From: Ideonella_A sakaiensis_A
GTDB taxonomy: Bacteria > Pseudomonadota > Gammaproteobacteria > Burkholderiales > Burkholderiaceae_C
Direction of reading: 5' to 3'
Assembly (NCBI RefSeq): GCF_048320135.1
Contig: NZ_CP182947.1
Location: forward strand, 1,426,001 to 1,490,000
DNA: 64,000 bases
A program made the position numbers and the translations under genes. The notes below the pieces were generated by a model. That model was given only the letters and a program-made list of their open reading frames with translations, did no database searches and was not told the DNA's origin. Of this stretch, positions 33,306 to 41,640 are shown piece after piece. Numbering within the stretch: the first letter of the stretch is position 1; each line of letters begins with the position of its first letter.

Positions 33306-34397
33306 TCAGGTGTCCTTCGAGATGTTGATGGTCGGGAATTTCGACGAATAGTCCTTCGCCCGCTGCGAAATCTTCACCGCCAGCTGCCGCGCCACCGATT
33401 TGTAGAGTGCGGCGATCTCGCCGTCCGGGTCGCTGACGACGGTCGGCCGCCCGCCGTCGGTCTGCACACGGATCGACAGGTTCAGCGGCAGCGCGCCGAG
33501 GTAGTCCATCTCGTATTCGGCGGCCATCTTCTTGCCGCCATCGGCGCCGAAGATGTGCTCGACATGGCCACACTTCTCGCAGACGTGCACTGCCATGTTC
33601 TCGACGATGCCGAGGATCGGAACGCCGACCTTCTCGAACATCTTGATGCCCTTGCGCGCATCGAGCAGCGCGATGTCCTGCGGCGTCGTGACGATCACCG
33701 CGCCGGTCAGCGGCACGCGCTGGCTCAGCGTCAGCTGGATGTCGCCGGTACCCGGCGGCATGTCGACGATCAGGTAGTCGAGCTCGCCCCAGTTGGTCTG
33801 GCGCAGCAGCTGCTCGAGCGCCTGCGTGGCCATCGGACCGCGCCAGATCATCGCCTGGTCGGCATCGATCAGAAAACCGATCGAGATCACCTGGACGCCG
33901 TAGTTTTCCATCGGCTCCATCGTCTTGCCGTCGACCGACTCGGGCCGGCCCTCGATGCCCATCATCATCGGCTGGCTCGGGCCATAGATATCGGCATCGA
34001 GAATGCCGACCGTCGCGCCTTCGGCCGCCAGCGCGAGCGCCAGGTTGACGGCGGTCGTGCTCTTGCCGACGCCGCCCTTGCCCGACGCAACGGCAACGAT
34101 GTTTTTCACCTTCGGCAGCAATTGCACGCCGCGCTGCACCGCATGGGCGATGATCTTGCTGCTCAGGTTGGCGCTGACATTCTCGACGCCCGGCACACTG
34201 CGGGCCGCCGCGATCAGCGCCTTGCGCAGCGAGGCGATCTGGCTTTTTGCCGGGTAGCCGAGTTCGACGTCGAATGCGACATCGCCGCCGTCGACCCGGA
34301 GGTTCTTCAACTGGCGTGTCGAGACGAAATCGCGGCCGGTATTGGGGTCGATGACCGCCTTGAGCGCTTCGGTCAGGTTCTGTTCACTGGGGGCCAT
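33306..34397 (-). CDS. apbC: Iron-sulfur cluster carrier ATPase ApbC/Mrp
   Basis: P-loop NTPase that carries and transfers [4Fe-4S] clusters. The 363-residue product has the N-terminal MIP18-like segment (residues ~1-90), the deviant Walker A VASGKGGVGKSTTAVNLALA, DADIYGPSQPMMMG, DMPPGTGDIQLTLSQ, and the cluster-binding CEKCGH motif in MAVHVCEKCGHVEHIFGADG. It leads the operon with DUF3305, DUF3306, polyferredoxin and TorD-like genes. It is divergent from dctP with a 201-nt gap in which I see no clear promoter. Confidence 0.96.
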   Translation of the reverse strand: MAPSEQNLTEALKAVIDPNTGRDFVSTRQLKNLRVDGGDVAFDVELGYPAKSQIASLRKALIAAARSVPGVENVSANLSSKIIAHAVQRGVQLLPKVKNIVAVASGKGGVGKSTTAVNLALALAAEGATVGILDADIYGPSQPMMMGIEGRPESVDGKTMEPMENYGVQVISIGFLIDADQAMIWRGPMATQALEQLLRQTNWGELDYLIVDMPPGTGDIQLTLSQRVPLTGAVIVTTPQDIALLDARKGIKMFEKVGVPILGIVENMAVHVCEKCGHVEHIFGADGGKKMAAEYEMDYLGALPLNLSIRVQTDGGRPTVVSDPDGEIAALYKSVARQLAVKISQRAKDYSSKFPTINISKDT

Positions 34398-34598
34398 GGT
34401 GTCGCGATGTCTGTTGCCGGAGCGGAATTTCGAAGTTTAGCGGGATGACCGCATCTCGGGCCTGGAAGGGGCAAAAGAGCGCGTGCCGATGCGCAGTCGC
34501 CACCTCGGCGCACTCCGTATTTGCCACATGGGCTTGCGGCCCATCGGCCTGTATGGTGGGCCGACGTTCTTCAACCGCCCTGCAAAGGAGATAGTCCC

Positions 34599-35579
34599 AT
34601 GATCATTCGCAAACTCGTCGTTGCCGCCGCGATGGCCGCCATCGGCTCGGCCGCGATGGCCCAGCCGATCGTCATCAAATACAGCCACGTCGTCGCGGAC
34701 GCCACGCCAAAGGGTCAGGCGGCGCTGAAGTTCAAGGAACTCGCGGAGAAGAAGCTGCCGGGCAAGGTCGAGGTCCAGGTATTCCCGAACAGCCAGTTGT
34801 TCGGCGATGGCAAGGAGATGGAAGCGCTGCTGCTTGGTGACGTGCAGATCATCGCGCCGTCGTTGTCGAAATTCTCCAAATACACGCCGAAGCTGCAGGT
34901 GTTCGACCTGCCCTTCCTGTTCGACGACATCGAGGCGATCGACCGCTTCCAGCAAAGCCCGAAGGGCCAGGAATTGCTGAACTCGATGAGCAAGAAGGGC
35001 ATCGCCGGGCTGGGCTTCCTGCACAACGGCATGAAGCAGATGTCGGCCAACAAGGTGTTGCGCACGCCGGCCGATGCGAAAGGCCTGAAATTCCGCATCC
35101 AGACATCCGATGTGCTCGAGGCGCAGTTCAAGGCGGTTGGCGCCAACCCGCAAAAGCTGTCGTTCGGCGAGGTCTACCAGGCCTTGCAATCGGGTGTGGT
35201 CGACGGTCAGGAAAATACCTGGTCGAACATCTACACGCAGAAATTCCACGAGGTGCAGAAGACGATTGCCGAGACCAACCACGGTGTGATCGACTACATG
35301 GTGATCGCCAACTCGGCCTGGTGGGACAAGTTGCCGGCCGATATCAAGAAGGGTTTGTCGGAAGCGATGGCTGAATCGATCAAGATCGGCAACAAGATCG
35401 CCTACGACGAAGGCGAGTCCTTCAAGAAGAAGATCATGGACGACAAGAAGGCCGAGATCCTGAAGCTGAGCAAGGAGGAAGTCGCTCAGTGGCGCGCGGC
35501 GATGAAGCCGGTGTGGGCCAAGTTCGAGGGCGAGATCGGCAAGGATCTGATCGAGGCAGCGCAGAAGTCCAACAAGTGA
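34599..35579 (+). CDS. dctP: TRAP transporter solute-binding protein DctP
   Basis: Periplasmic binding protein of a tripartite ATP-independent transporter, 326 residues. ATG 34599 has AAAGGAG 8 nt upstream. A signal peptide (VVAAAMAAIGSAAMA) is followed by IVIKYSHVVADATPKGQAA, the carboxylate-binding Arg region KGLKFRIQTSDVLEAQFKAV and SFGEVYQALQSGVVDGQENT, typical of C4-dicarboxylate DctP proteins. The transported acid is not provable from sequence. An intrinsic terminator after the gene likely raises its dose relative to dctQM. Confidence 0.95.
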   Translation: MIIRKLVVAAAMAAIGSAAMAQPIVIKYSHVVADATPKGQAALKFKELAEKKLPGKVEVQVFPNSQLFGDGKEMEALLLGDVQIIAPSLSKFSKYTPKLQVFDLPFLFDDIEAIDRFQQSPKGQELLNSMSKKGIAGLGFLHNGMKQMSANKVLRTPADAKGLKFRIQTSDVLEAQFKAVGANPQKLSFGEVYQALQSGVVDGQENTWSNIYTQKFHEVQKTIAETNHGVIDYMVIANSAWWDKLPADIKKGLSEAMAESIKIGNKIAYDEGESFKKKIMDDKKAEILKLSKEEVAQWRAAMKPVWAKFEGEIGKDLIEAAQKSNK

Positions 35580-35584
35580 TCACG

Positions 35585-35604
35585 GCCGGCGCGCAAGCGC
35601 CGGC
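35585..35604 (+). repeat. Perfect GC-rich hairpin after dctP
   Basis: GCCGGCGC (35585-35592), loop GCAA, GCGCCGGC (35597-35604): an 8-bp perfect stem with a stable GNRA-type loop, 6 nt after the dctP stop. It lacks a U-run. It probably protects the dctP mRNA 3' end, upstream of the true terminator. Confidence 0.75.
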
Positions 35605-35624
35605 ATCTGCGGAGGCATACCCTG

Positions 35625-35660
35625 ATTGTCAGCCTCCCATTCGGGGGCTGACAATTTTTT
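35625..35660 (+). terminator. Intrinsic terminator between dctP and dctQ
   Basis: The arms ATTGTCAGCC (35625-35634) and GGCTGACAAT (35646-35655) form a 10-bp perfect stem, extended by CC/GG pairs, followed by a run of six T (35655-35660). It lies 46 nt after the dctP stop and 50 nt before the dctQ ATG on the same strand. Partial read-through would give excess binding protein over membrane subunits. Confidence 0.85.
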
Positions 35661-35709
35661 GCATTCGCGACACCAATGCGCCAACGCTCGGCGCCGGCGG
35701 GGATCCGCA

Positions 35710-36234
35710 ATGAAAATACTCGATCGCCTCGAGGAATGGATCGTCATCCTGATGCTGACGGCGATGACGTTGCTGACCTTCATCCAGGTCGTGCTGCGTT
35801 ATGTCTTCAACTCCGGATTCACCTGGGCGCTGGAGATGACGACGATCTTCTTTGCCGCGATGATCTTCGTCGGCATCTCGTATGGCGTGCGCGTCGGCGC
35901 CCACATCGGCGTCGATGCGATCGTCAGCAGGCTGCCGCCGCCAATCCGCCGTGCAACCTCGATCGTCGTCGTGCTGCTGTGCCTGGTGTATGCCGGCATC
36001 ATCCTCTACGGCTCGTTCGGTTATGTCTCGAAGATGTATTCGGTCCACGTCGAGATGGAGGACCTGCCGATCGAGGTCTGGATGGTGCGCGCCATCCTGC
36101 CGCTCGGTTATGTGCTGCTGACCTTCCGTTTCATCCAGGTGCTGTGGTCGCTGATCACCGGCAAGTCCGACAGCCTGCACCTCGGCGATGAAGCCGCCGA
36201 TGCGATGAAACTGAAAAGCGAGGAGTCGCAGTGA
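35710..36234 (+). CDS. dctQ: TRAP transporter small permease DctQ
   Basis: Small four-helix membrane subunit, 174 residues. Start ATG 35710 (MKILDRLEEWIVILMLTAMT). Family pattern: LLTFIQVVLRYVFNSGFTWA in helix 1-2, then MIFVGISYGVRVGAHIGVDA. Later helices at about 85-105 and 130-150. The end overlaps dctM by 4 nt (GTGA), so they are coupled. Confidence 0.94.
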   Translation: MKILDRLEEWIVILMLTAMTLLTFIQVVLRYVFNSGFTWALEMTTIFFAAMIFVGISYGVRVGAHIGVDAIVSRLPPPIRRATSIVVVLLCLVYAGIILYGSFGYVSKMYSVHVEMEDLPIEVWMVRAILPLGYVLLTFRFIQVLWSLITGKSDSLHLGDEAADAMKLKSEESQ

Positions 36235-37511
36235 ATACCCTCATCCTCTTCACGACGCTGTTCATCTTCATGGCGATGGGCATGCCGGTGGCGATCTGCC
36301 TCGGCCTGTCGAGCCTGTTGACGATCATGTTCTTCGGCCAGGATTCGCTGGCCAGCCTGTCGATCAAGTTGTACGAGACCAGCGAACACTACACGCTGAT
36401 GTCGATCCCGTTCTTCATCCTGGCCGGCGCGATGATGAGCACCGGCGGGGTGGCCAAACGGATGGTCCGCTTCGCGATCGCCGCAGTCGGCCACATGCGC
36501 GGCGGGTTGGCAATCGCCAGCGTGCTGGCCTGCACGCTGTTTGCCGCGGTGTCGGGATCCAGCCCGGCCACCGTGGTGGCGATCGGCTCGATCGTGATCG
36601 CCGGCATGGTCAAGAACGGCTATACGAAGGAATTTGCCGCCGGCGTGATCTGCAATGCCGGCACGCTGGGCATCCTGATTCCGCCATCGATCGTGATGGT
36701 CGTCTATGCCGCGGTGACCAATGTATCGGTTGGCCGCATGTTCATGGCCGGCGTCATCCCGGGCATCCTGCTGGCAGGCATGCTCGCGACGGCGGTCTGG
36801 TGGCGCGCCGGCAAGCTGACGCTGACCAAGGGCGAGAAGGCGAGTCCACGCGAAGTGCTGGTCGCTTTCAAGGACTCGGTCTGGGGCCTGGCGCTGCTCG
36901 CGATCATCATGGGCGGCATCTACGGCGGCATCTTCACGCCGACCGAGGCGGCGGCGGTGGCAGCGGTCTATGCGACCTTCGTTGCCGTTGCGATCTACCG
37001 CGACATCAAGCCTAAGGATCTGCCGCATGTGCTGATGGATGCCGGCAAGACGACGGTGATGCTGATGTTCATCATCGCCAACGCGCTGCTGTTCGCCCAC
37101 GTGCTGACAACCGAGCGGATTCCGCAGACCATCGCGGCGGCGATCGTCGGCGCCGGCATGGAGCCGTGGATGTTCCTGCTGGTCGTCAACGTCATCCTGC
37201 TGGTCGCCGGGAATTTCATGGAGCCGACCGGCATCATCCTGATCCTGGCACCGATCTTTTTCCCGATCGCCACCGAACTGGGCATCGATCCAGTGCATCT
37301 GGGCATCATCATGGTGGTCAACATGGAGATCGGAATGATCACGCCACCGGTCGGGCTCAACCTGTTCGTCACCAGCGGGATAACAGGAATGAGTCTGGTG
37401 CAGGTGACCAAGGCTGCGTTGCCATGGCTGTCGGTGCTGCTGATCTTCCTGGTGATGGTCACCTACATTCCGCAGATCAGCCTGTTCTTGCCGAACCTGC
37501 TGTTCAATTGA
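36231..37511 (+). CDS. dctM: TRAP transporter large permease DctM
   Basis: Large membrane subunit with about 12 helices, 426 residues. The start is a GTG at 36231 overlapping the dctQ stop. Family motifs: YTLMSIPFFILAGAMMSTGG, FAAVSGSSPATVVAIGSIVI, NAGTLGILIPPSIVMVVYAA, and the C-terminal half repeats with EIGMITPPVGLNLFVTSGIT. It is immediately followed by copy 2 of the hairpin repeat, beginning right at its stop codon. Confidence 0.95.
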   Translation: MNTLILFTTLFIFMAMGMPVAICLGLSSLLTIMFFGQDSLASLSIKLYETSEHYTLMSIPFFILAGAMMSTGGVAKRMVRFAIAAVGHMRGGLAIASVLACTLFAAVSGSSPATVVAIGSIVIAGMVKNGYTKEFAAGVICNAGTLGILIPPSIVMVVYAAVTNVSVGRMFMAGVIPGILLAGMLATAVWWRAGKLTLTKGEKASPREVLVAFKDSVWGLALLAIIMGGIYGGIFTPTEAAAVAAVYATFVAVAIYRDIKPKDLPHVLMDAGKTTVMLMFIIANALLFAHVLTTERIPQTIAAAIVGAGMEPWMFLLVVNVILLVAGNFMEPTGIILILAPIFFPIATELGIDPVHLGIIMVVNMEIGMITPPVGLNLFVTSGITGMSLVQVTKAALPWLSVLLIFLVMVTYIPQISLFLPNLLFN

Positions 37512-37750
37512 CCCACCCCCGGAGCGGCTTCGCCGCCCACGCACTCGCAGAGTTCGTGCGGTTCACGAGGCGTTCGGGCCTGCGCAGGCAGGCCCTCTCG
37601 TCCCCGTTCACCCCCCTCGCGGGGGCCGAGCCCGGACATGAAGGGTCCAGTGGACCCTTCATGCCTGGCGAGGAGCCGGGCCTCTGCGCCCGGCGCGGCC
37701 TGCAAGGCACGCTGGCGGACCGGCAGAGCCGGAACCGCGGCGGCCGCTTG
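37512..37750 (+). repeat. Hairpin-rich intergenic repeat, copy 2
   Basis: Homologous to the element at 14187-14352, same orientation, starting directly after the dctM stop. Hairpins: GCGGC-TTC-GCCGC (37524-37536); perfect 12-bp stem CATGAAGGGTCC (37637-37648) with GGACCCTTCATG (37652-37663); GCCGGGC/GCCCGGC; CCGGC/GCCGG. Compared with copy 1 the stem bases differ in pairs, keeping both stems intact. An extra ~70 bp (about 37537-37608), itself with a GGCCTGC/GCAGGCC hairpin, is inserted between the first and second hairpins. It accounts for most of the 388-nt gap before metG; the remainder carries the metG leader. Confidence 0.85.
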
Positions 37751-37824
37751 ATCGAAACGATCGAGTGTCCCGCACCGCTTGCGCGCAATGCGCCGACGAA
37801 CATCTGCCGGTGCAGCGCAGCACC

Positions 37825-37856
37825 TAGAATCATCGACCGGCCACGAGCCGGTCGAT
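37825..37856 (+). promoter_or_regulatory. Candidate metG -10 box and leader hairpin
   Basis: TAGAAT (37825-37830) resembles a -10 box and is followed at once by a perfect 10-bp stem ATCGACCGGC (37832-37841), loop CACGA, GCCGGTCGAT (37847-37856). The hairpin would lie at the very 5' end of the metG transcript, 43 nt upstream of the ATG. I see no good -35 hexamer at 17 nt. No T-box or terminator form was recognised. Confidence 0.35.
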
Positions 37857-37899
37857 TCCATTCCAGAGCCCACCGCGCCGCGGCGCACGTCGGAACACC

Positions 37900-39942
37900 A
37901 TGAGCCGCCAGATCTTCGTCACCACCGCCCTGCCCTACGCCAACGCGCCGTTCCACATCGGCCACATGATGGAGTACATCCAGGCCGACATCTGGGTGCG
38001 CTTCCAGCGGATGTCGGGGAACCAGGTGTTCTTCGTCTGCGCCGACGATGCGCATGGCGCGCCGATCATGATTGCGGCCGAAAAGGTCGGCAAGACGCCG
38101 CAGGAATTTGTCGCCGAGATTGCGGCCGGCCGCAAGGCCTATCTCGACGGCTTCCATATCGCGTTCGACAACTGGCATTCGACCGACGCGCCGGAAAATC
38201 ACCAGCTGGCGCAGGACATCTATTGTTCGCTGCGTCGCGAGGGCCTGATCTCGGAACGCACGATCGAGCAGTTTTTCGATCCGGTCAAATCGATGTTCCT
38301 GCCGGATCGATACATCAAGGGCGAGTGCCCGCGCTGCGGCGCGAAAGACCAGTATGGCGACTCCTGCGAGGTCTGCGGCGCAGTCTATTCGCCGACCGAA
38401 CTGAAGAACCCCTATTCGGCACTGAGCGGGGCGACGCCGGTGCTGAAGAGCAGCGCCCATCATTTCTTCCTGCTCAGTTCGCGCCGCTGCATCGACTTCC
38501 TCGAGCAATGGGTGCATACCGCCGGCAGGTTGCAACCCGAGGTGCTGAACAAGATCAAGGAATGGTTCAGCGTCGACGACCACGGGCATGGCGGGCTTGC
38601 CGACTGGGATATCAGCCGCGATGCGCCGTATTTCGGCATCCGCATTCCGGATACCGACGACAAATATTTCTACGTCTGGCTCGACGCGCCGGTCGGTTAT
38701 CTGGCATCGCTGAAGAACCTGTGCGACCGCGAGGGCCGCGACTTCGATGCCTTCATGGCCGACCCGAAAACCGAGCAGGTGCACTTCATCGGCAAGGACA
38801 TCACCTATTTCCACACGCTGTTCTGGCCGGCGATGCTGCATTTCAGCGGCCGCAAGACGCCCGACCATGTGTTCGTGCACGGCTTCATCACGGTCAGAGG
38901 CGAGAAGATGAGCAAGAGCCGCGGCACCGGCATCTCGCCGCTGAAATACCTCGAGCTCGGCATGAATGCCGAATGGCTGCGTTACTACATCGCGGCGAAA
39001 CTGAACGCGCGCGTCGAGGACATCGATTTCAATCCGGATGACTTTGTCGCACGCGTCAACAGCGACCTGGTCGGCAAATACATCAATATCGCAAGCCGCG
39101 CCGCCGGTTTCCTCGCGAAGCGATTCGGCGGCAGGCTTTGCGCCGAGACCGGCGACGACGGGCGTGCGCTGCTCGACGGCCTGAGCGCGCATGCGGTGAC
39201 GATCGGCGAGCTCTACGAACAGCGTGAATTCGGCAAGGCGCTGCGCGAGGTGATGCTGCTGGCAGACCGGGTCAATGAATATGTCGACCAGAACAAGCCC
39301 TGGGAACTGGCGAAAAAGCCCGAACAGGAAGCGAGGTTGCACGATGTCTGCAGCGTCTGCATCGAGGCCTTCCGTTTGCTGACGATCTATCTGAAGCCGG
39401 TCGTCCCGGCACTGGCCGGGCAGGTCGAGGTTTTTCTGCGGGTCGAGCCGATGCAGTTTGCCGACGCCGAACGCAGGCTAGGCGCACATACGATCGGCGC
39501 GTACCAGCACCTGATGCAGCGCGTCGATCCGAAACTGCTCGATGCACTGCTCGAAGCGCCGGCCGAGGTCAAGGCGGCACCCGGCGGCGAGGACCTGGCG
39601 CCGGAGATCAAGATCGACGATTTCGGCAAGGTCGACCTGCGGATCGCAAAAATCGTCGATTGCGAAGCGGTCGAAGGCTCCGACAAGCTGCTGCGGTTGA
39701 CGCTCGACGTTGGCGAAGGCCGCATGCGCAATGTCTTCTCCGGCATCAAGAGCGCCTACCAGCCGCAGCAGCTGGTCGGCAAGCTGACCGTGATGGTCGC
39801 CAATCTGGCGCCGCGCAAGATGAAATTCGGGATCAGCGAAGGCATGGTGCTGGCGGCCAGCCATGCCGACGAGAAGGCGAAGCCGGGCATCTTCATCCTC
39901 GAGCCCTGGCCAGGCGCCGAGCCGGGCATGCGCGTACGCTGA
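37900..39942 (+). CDS. metG: Methionyl-tRNA synthetase
   Basis: Charges tRNA-Met in the cytoplasm. The 680-residue protein has the class I HIGH motif in ANAPFHIGHMMEY (residues 19-22), the zinc knuckle CPRCGAKDQYGDSCEVCG (about 146-163), KMSKS in RGEKMSKSRGTG (about 335), and a C-terminal EMAP/Trbp111-like tRNA-binding domain (about 573-680, with DLRIAKIVDCEAVEGSDKLL). Full length. In many Betaproteobacteria it is divergent from apbC; here dctPQM lies between them. Confidence 0.97.
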   Translation: MSRQIFVTTALPYANAPFHIGHMMEYIQADIWVRFQRMSGNQVFFVCADDAHGAPIMIAAEKVGKTPQEFVAEIAAGRKAYLDGFHIAFDNWHSTDAPENHQLAQDIYCSLRREGLISERTIEQFFDPVKSMFLPDRYIKGECPRCGAKDQYGDSCEVCGAVYSPTELKNPYSALSGATPVLKSSAHHFFLLSSRRCIDFLEQWVHTAGRLQPEVLNKIKEWFSVDDHGHGGLADWDISRDAPYFGIRIPDTDDKYFYVWLDAPVGYLASLKNLCDREGRDFDAFMADPKTEQVHFIGKDITYFHTLFWPAMLHFSGRKTPDHVFVHGFITVRGEKMSKSRGTGISPLKYLELGMNAEWLRYYIAAKLNARVEDIDFNPDDFVARVNSDLVGKYINIASRAAGFLAKRFGGRLCAETGDDGRALLDGLSAHAVTIGELYEQREFGKALREVMLLADRVNEYVDQNKPWELAKKPEQEARLHDVCSVCIEAFRLLTIYLKPVVPALAGQVEVFLRVEPMQFADAERRLGAHTIGAYQHLMQRVDPKLLDALLEAPAEVKAAPGGEDLAPEIKIDDFGKVDLRIAKIVDCEAVEGSDKLLRLTLDVGEGRMRNVFSGIKSAYQPQQLVGKLTVMVANLAPRKMKFGISEGMVLAASHADEKAKPGIFILEPWPGAEPGMRVR

Positions 39943-39960
39943 GATCGACACGGGCGAACG

Positions 39961-41628
39961 ATGACACCGCATCGTTTCCGCCCGCGGTTGCTCGACTCGC
40001 TGAAGGACTACCGGCGCGAGACCTTCGTCGCCGATCTGTCGGCCGGCATCACCGTCGGCATCGTCGCGCTGCCTTTGGCAATGGCGTTTGCGATCGCATC
40101 GGGCGTCAAGCCTGAGCAAGGCATCTTCACCGCGATCGTCGCCGGCCTGCTGATCTCCGCACTCGGCGGCTCGAATGTGCAGATCGGCGGGCCGGCCGGC
40201 GCATTCATCGTCATCGTTTACGGGATCGTCGAGCGTTATGGCCTGACCAACCTGCTGATCTCGACCGCTCTGGCCGGCGGACTGCTGTTCGTTTTCGGTG
40301 CGCTGAAGCTCGGCGCGCTGGTCCGCTACATACCGGTGACGATCATCATCGGCTTCACCAACGGCATTGCGGTGCTGATTGCGCTGTCGCAGGTGAAGGA
40401 CCTGCTCGGCCTGCAGATCGACAAGCTGCCGGCCGACTTCTTCACGCAGATCGGCACGCTGGCCAGCCATCTCGGCAGCTTCAACCCATGGGCGCTGCTG
40501 GTCGGGCTGGCCTGCCTTGCGCTGGTCGTCGCCTGGCCGAAGGCCTATGCAGCGCCGCAACTCGCCGACGGACCACTGACGCCGCACCAGCAGGCACGCC
40601 GGCTCGCCGCCAAAGTGCCCGGAACCATCGTCGCGCTGGTGCTGGCCACACTCGCCACGGTGCTGCTGAAGCTGCCGCTGGAAACGATTGGCTCGCGCTT
40701 CGGCGGCATTCCGCAGGGCCTGCCGGAGCTCGCGTTGCCGCCGTTCAGTTGGGAAAGCGCGAAGCAGCTGCTGATCCCGACGATCACGATCGCGCTGCTC
40801 GGCGCCATCGAATCGCTGCTGTGTGCGCGCGTGGCCGACAACCTTGTCGACGCCCCACGCCACGATCCGAACCAGGAACTGATGGCCCAGGGTGTTGCCA
40901 ACATGGTGGTGCCGCTGTTCGGTGGCATACCGGCGACCGGAACCATCGCCCGCACCGTCACCAATGTCCGCTCCGGCGCGCGCACGCCGGTGTCCGGCAT
41001 CGTGCATGCGGCGACGCTGCTGCTGATCGTGCTGGTGGCCGCACCGCTGGCCGAACATGTGCCGCTCGCCGCGCTGGCCGGCATCCTGTTGTTCGTCGCG
41101 TGGAACATGGGCGAATGGCGCGAATTCGTCCGCCTGCGCAAATTTTCGTTCGCCTACCGGACGGTGCTGGTCGGCACGTTTTTGCTGACGGTGATCTTCG
41201 ATCTGACGGTTGCGGTGCAGGTCGGGCTGATCCTCGCCTGCGTATTCTTCATCTACCGGATGAGCACGCTGTTCCGCATCGAGCCGGTTGTCGGCTCAGG
41301 CGCGGCAACCGGTATCCATGTGCTGCGGCTGTACGGTGCACTGTTCTTCGGCGCAGTCGCAAAGGCCGAGGCGGTTGCCGAGCAGTTGCCGGCCGGATGC
41401 CGGGTGCTGATCCTCGAGATGCACCGCCTCGTGTTGATGGACGCATCGGGCATCGACGCACTCGAGCAGCTGCACCGCAGCCTGGCCCGCCAGGATGTGC
41501 GGCTGCTGTTGTGTGACCTGAATGAGCAGCCGCTCGGACTGGTCAGACGGTCCGGCCTGGCCGAGCAGGTCGGCGCCGACAACCTGCATCCGGATCTGCC
41601 GGCGGCGCTGCGCGCGGCCGGTAGTTGA
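39961..41628 (+). CDS. SulP-family inorganic anion transporter with STAS domain
   Basis: Inner-membrane transporter of 555 residues; the family includes sulfate, bicarbonate and dicarboxylate carriers. It has the signature GITVGIVALPLAMAFAIASG near residue 30 and IGGPAGAFIVIVYGIVERYG, about 10-12 helices, and a C-terminal cytoplasmic STAS domain (about 445-550, with LEMHRLVLMDASGIDALEQL). Starts 18 nt after metG, likely co-transcribed. The substrate cannot be told from sequence; no carbonic anhydrase or sulfur genes adjoin it. Confidence 0.93.
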   Translation: MTPHRFRPRLLDSLKDYRRETFVADLSAGITVGIVALPLAMAFAIASGVKPEQGIFTAIVAGLLISALGGSNVQIGGPAGAFIVIVYGIVERYGLTNLLISTALAGGLLFVFGALKLGALVRYIPVTIIIGFTNGIAVLIALSQVKDLLGLQIDKLPADFFTQIGTLASHLGSFNPWALLVGLACLALVVAWPKAYAAPQLADGPLTPHQQARRLAAKVPGTIVALVLATLATVLLKLPLETIGSRFGGIPQGLPELALPPFSWESAKQLLIPTITIALLGAIESLLCARVADNLVDAPRHDPNQELMAQGVANMVVPLFGGIPATGTIARTVTNVRSGARTPVSGIVHAATLLLIVLVAAPLAEHVPLAALAGILLFVAWNMGEWREFVRLRKFSFAYRTVLVGTFLLTVIFDLTVAVQVGLILACVFFIYRMSTLFRIEPVVGSGAATGIHVLRLYGALFFGAVAKAEAVAEQLPAGCRVLILEMHRLVLMDASGIDALEQLHRSLARQDVRLLLCDLNEQPLGLVRRSGLAEQVGADNLHPDLPAALRAAGS

Positions 41629-41640
41629 GCGGATCCGCGT

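Noticed and set aside
37463..37888. Minus-strand frame through hairpin copy 2 that would encode a Pro/Gly-rich peptide containing STGPFMSGLGP.
   Set aside because: A similar frame exists in copy 1 but the sequence constraint is explained by base-paired stems, and no start signal is present.
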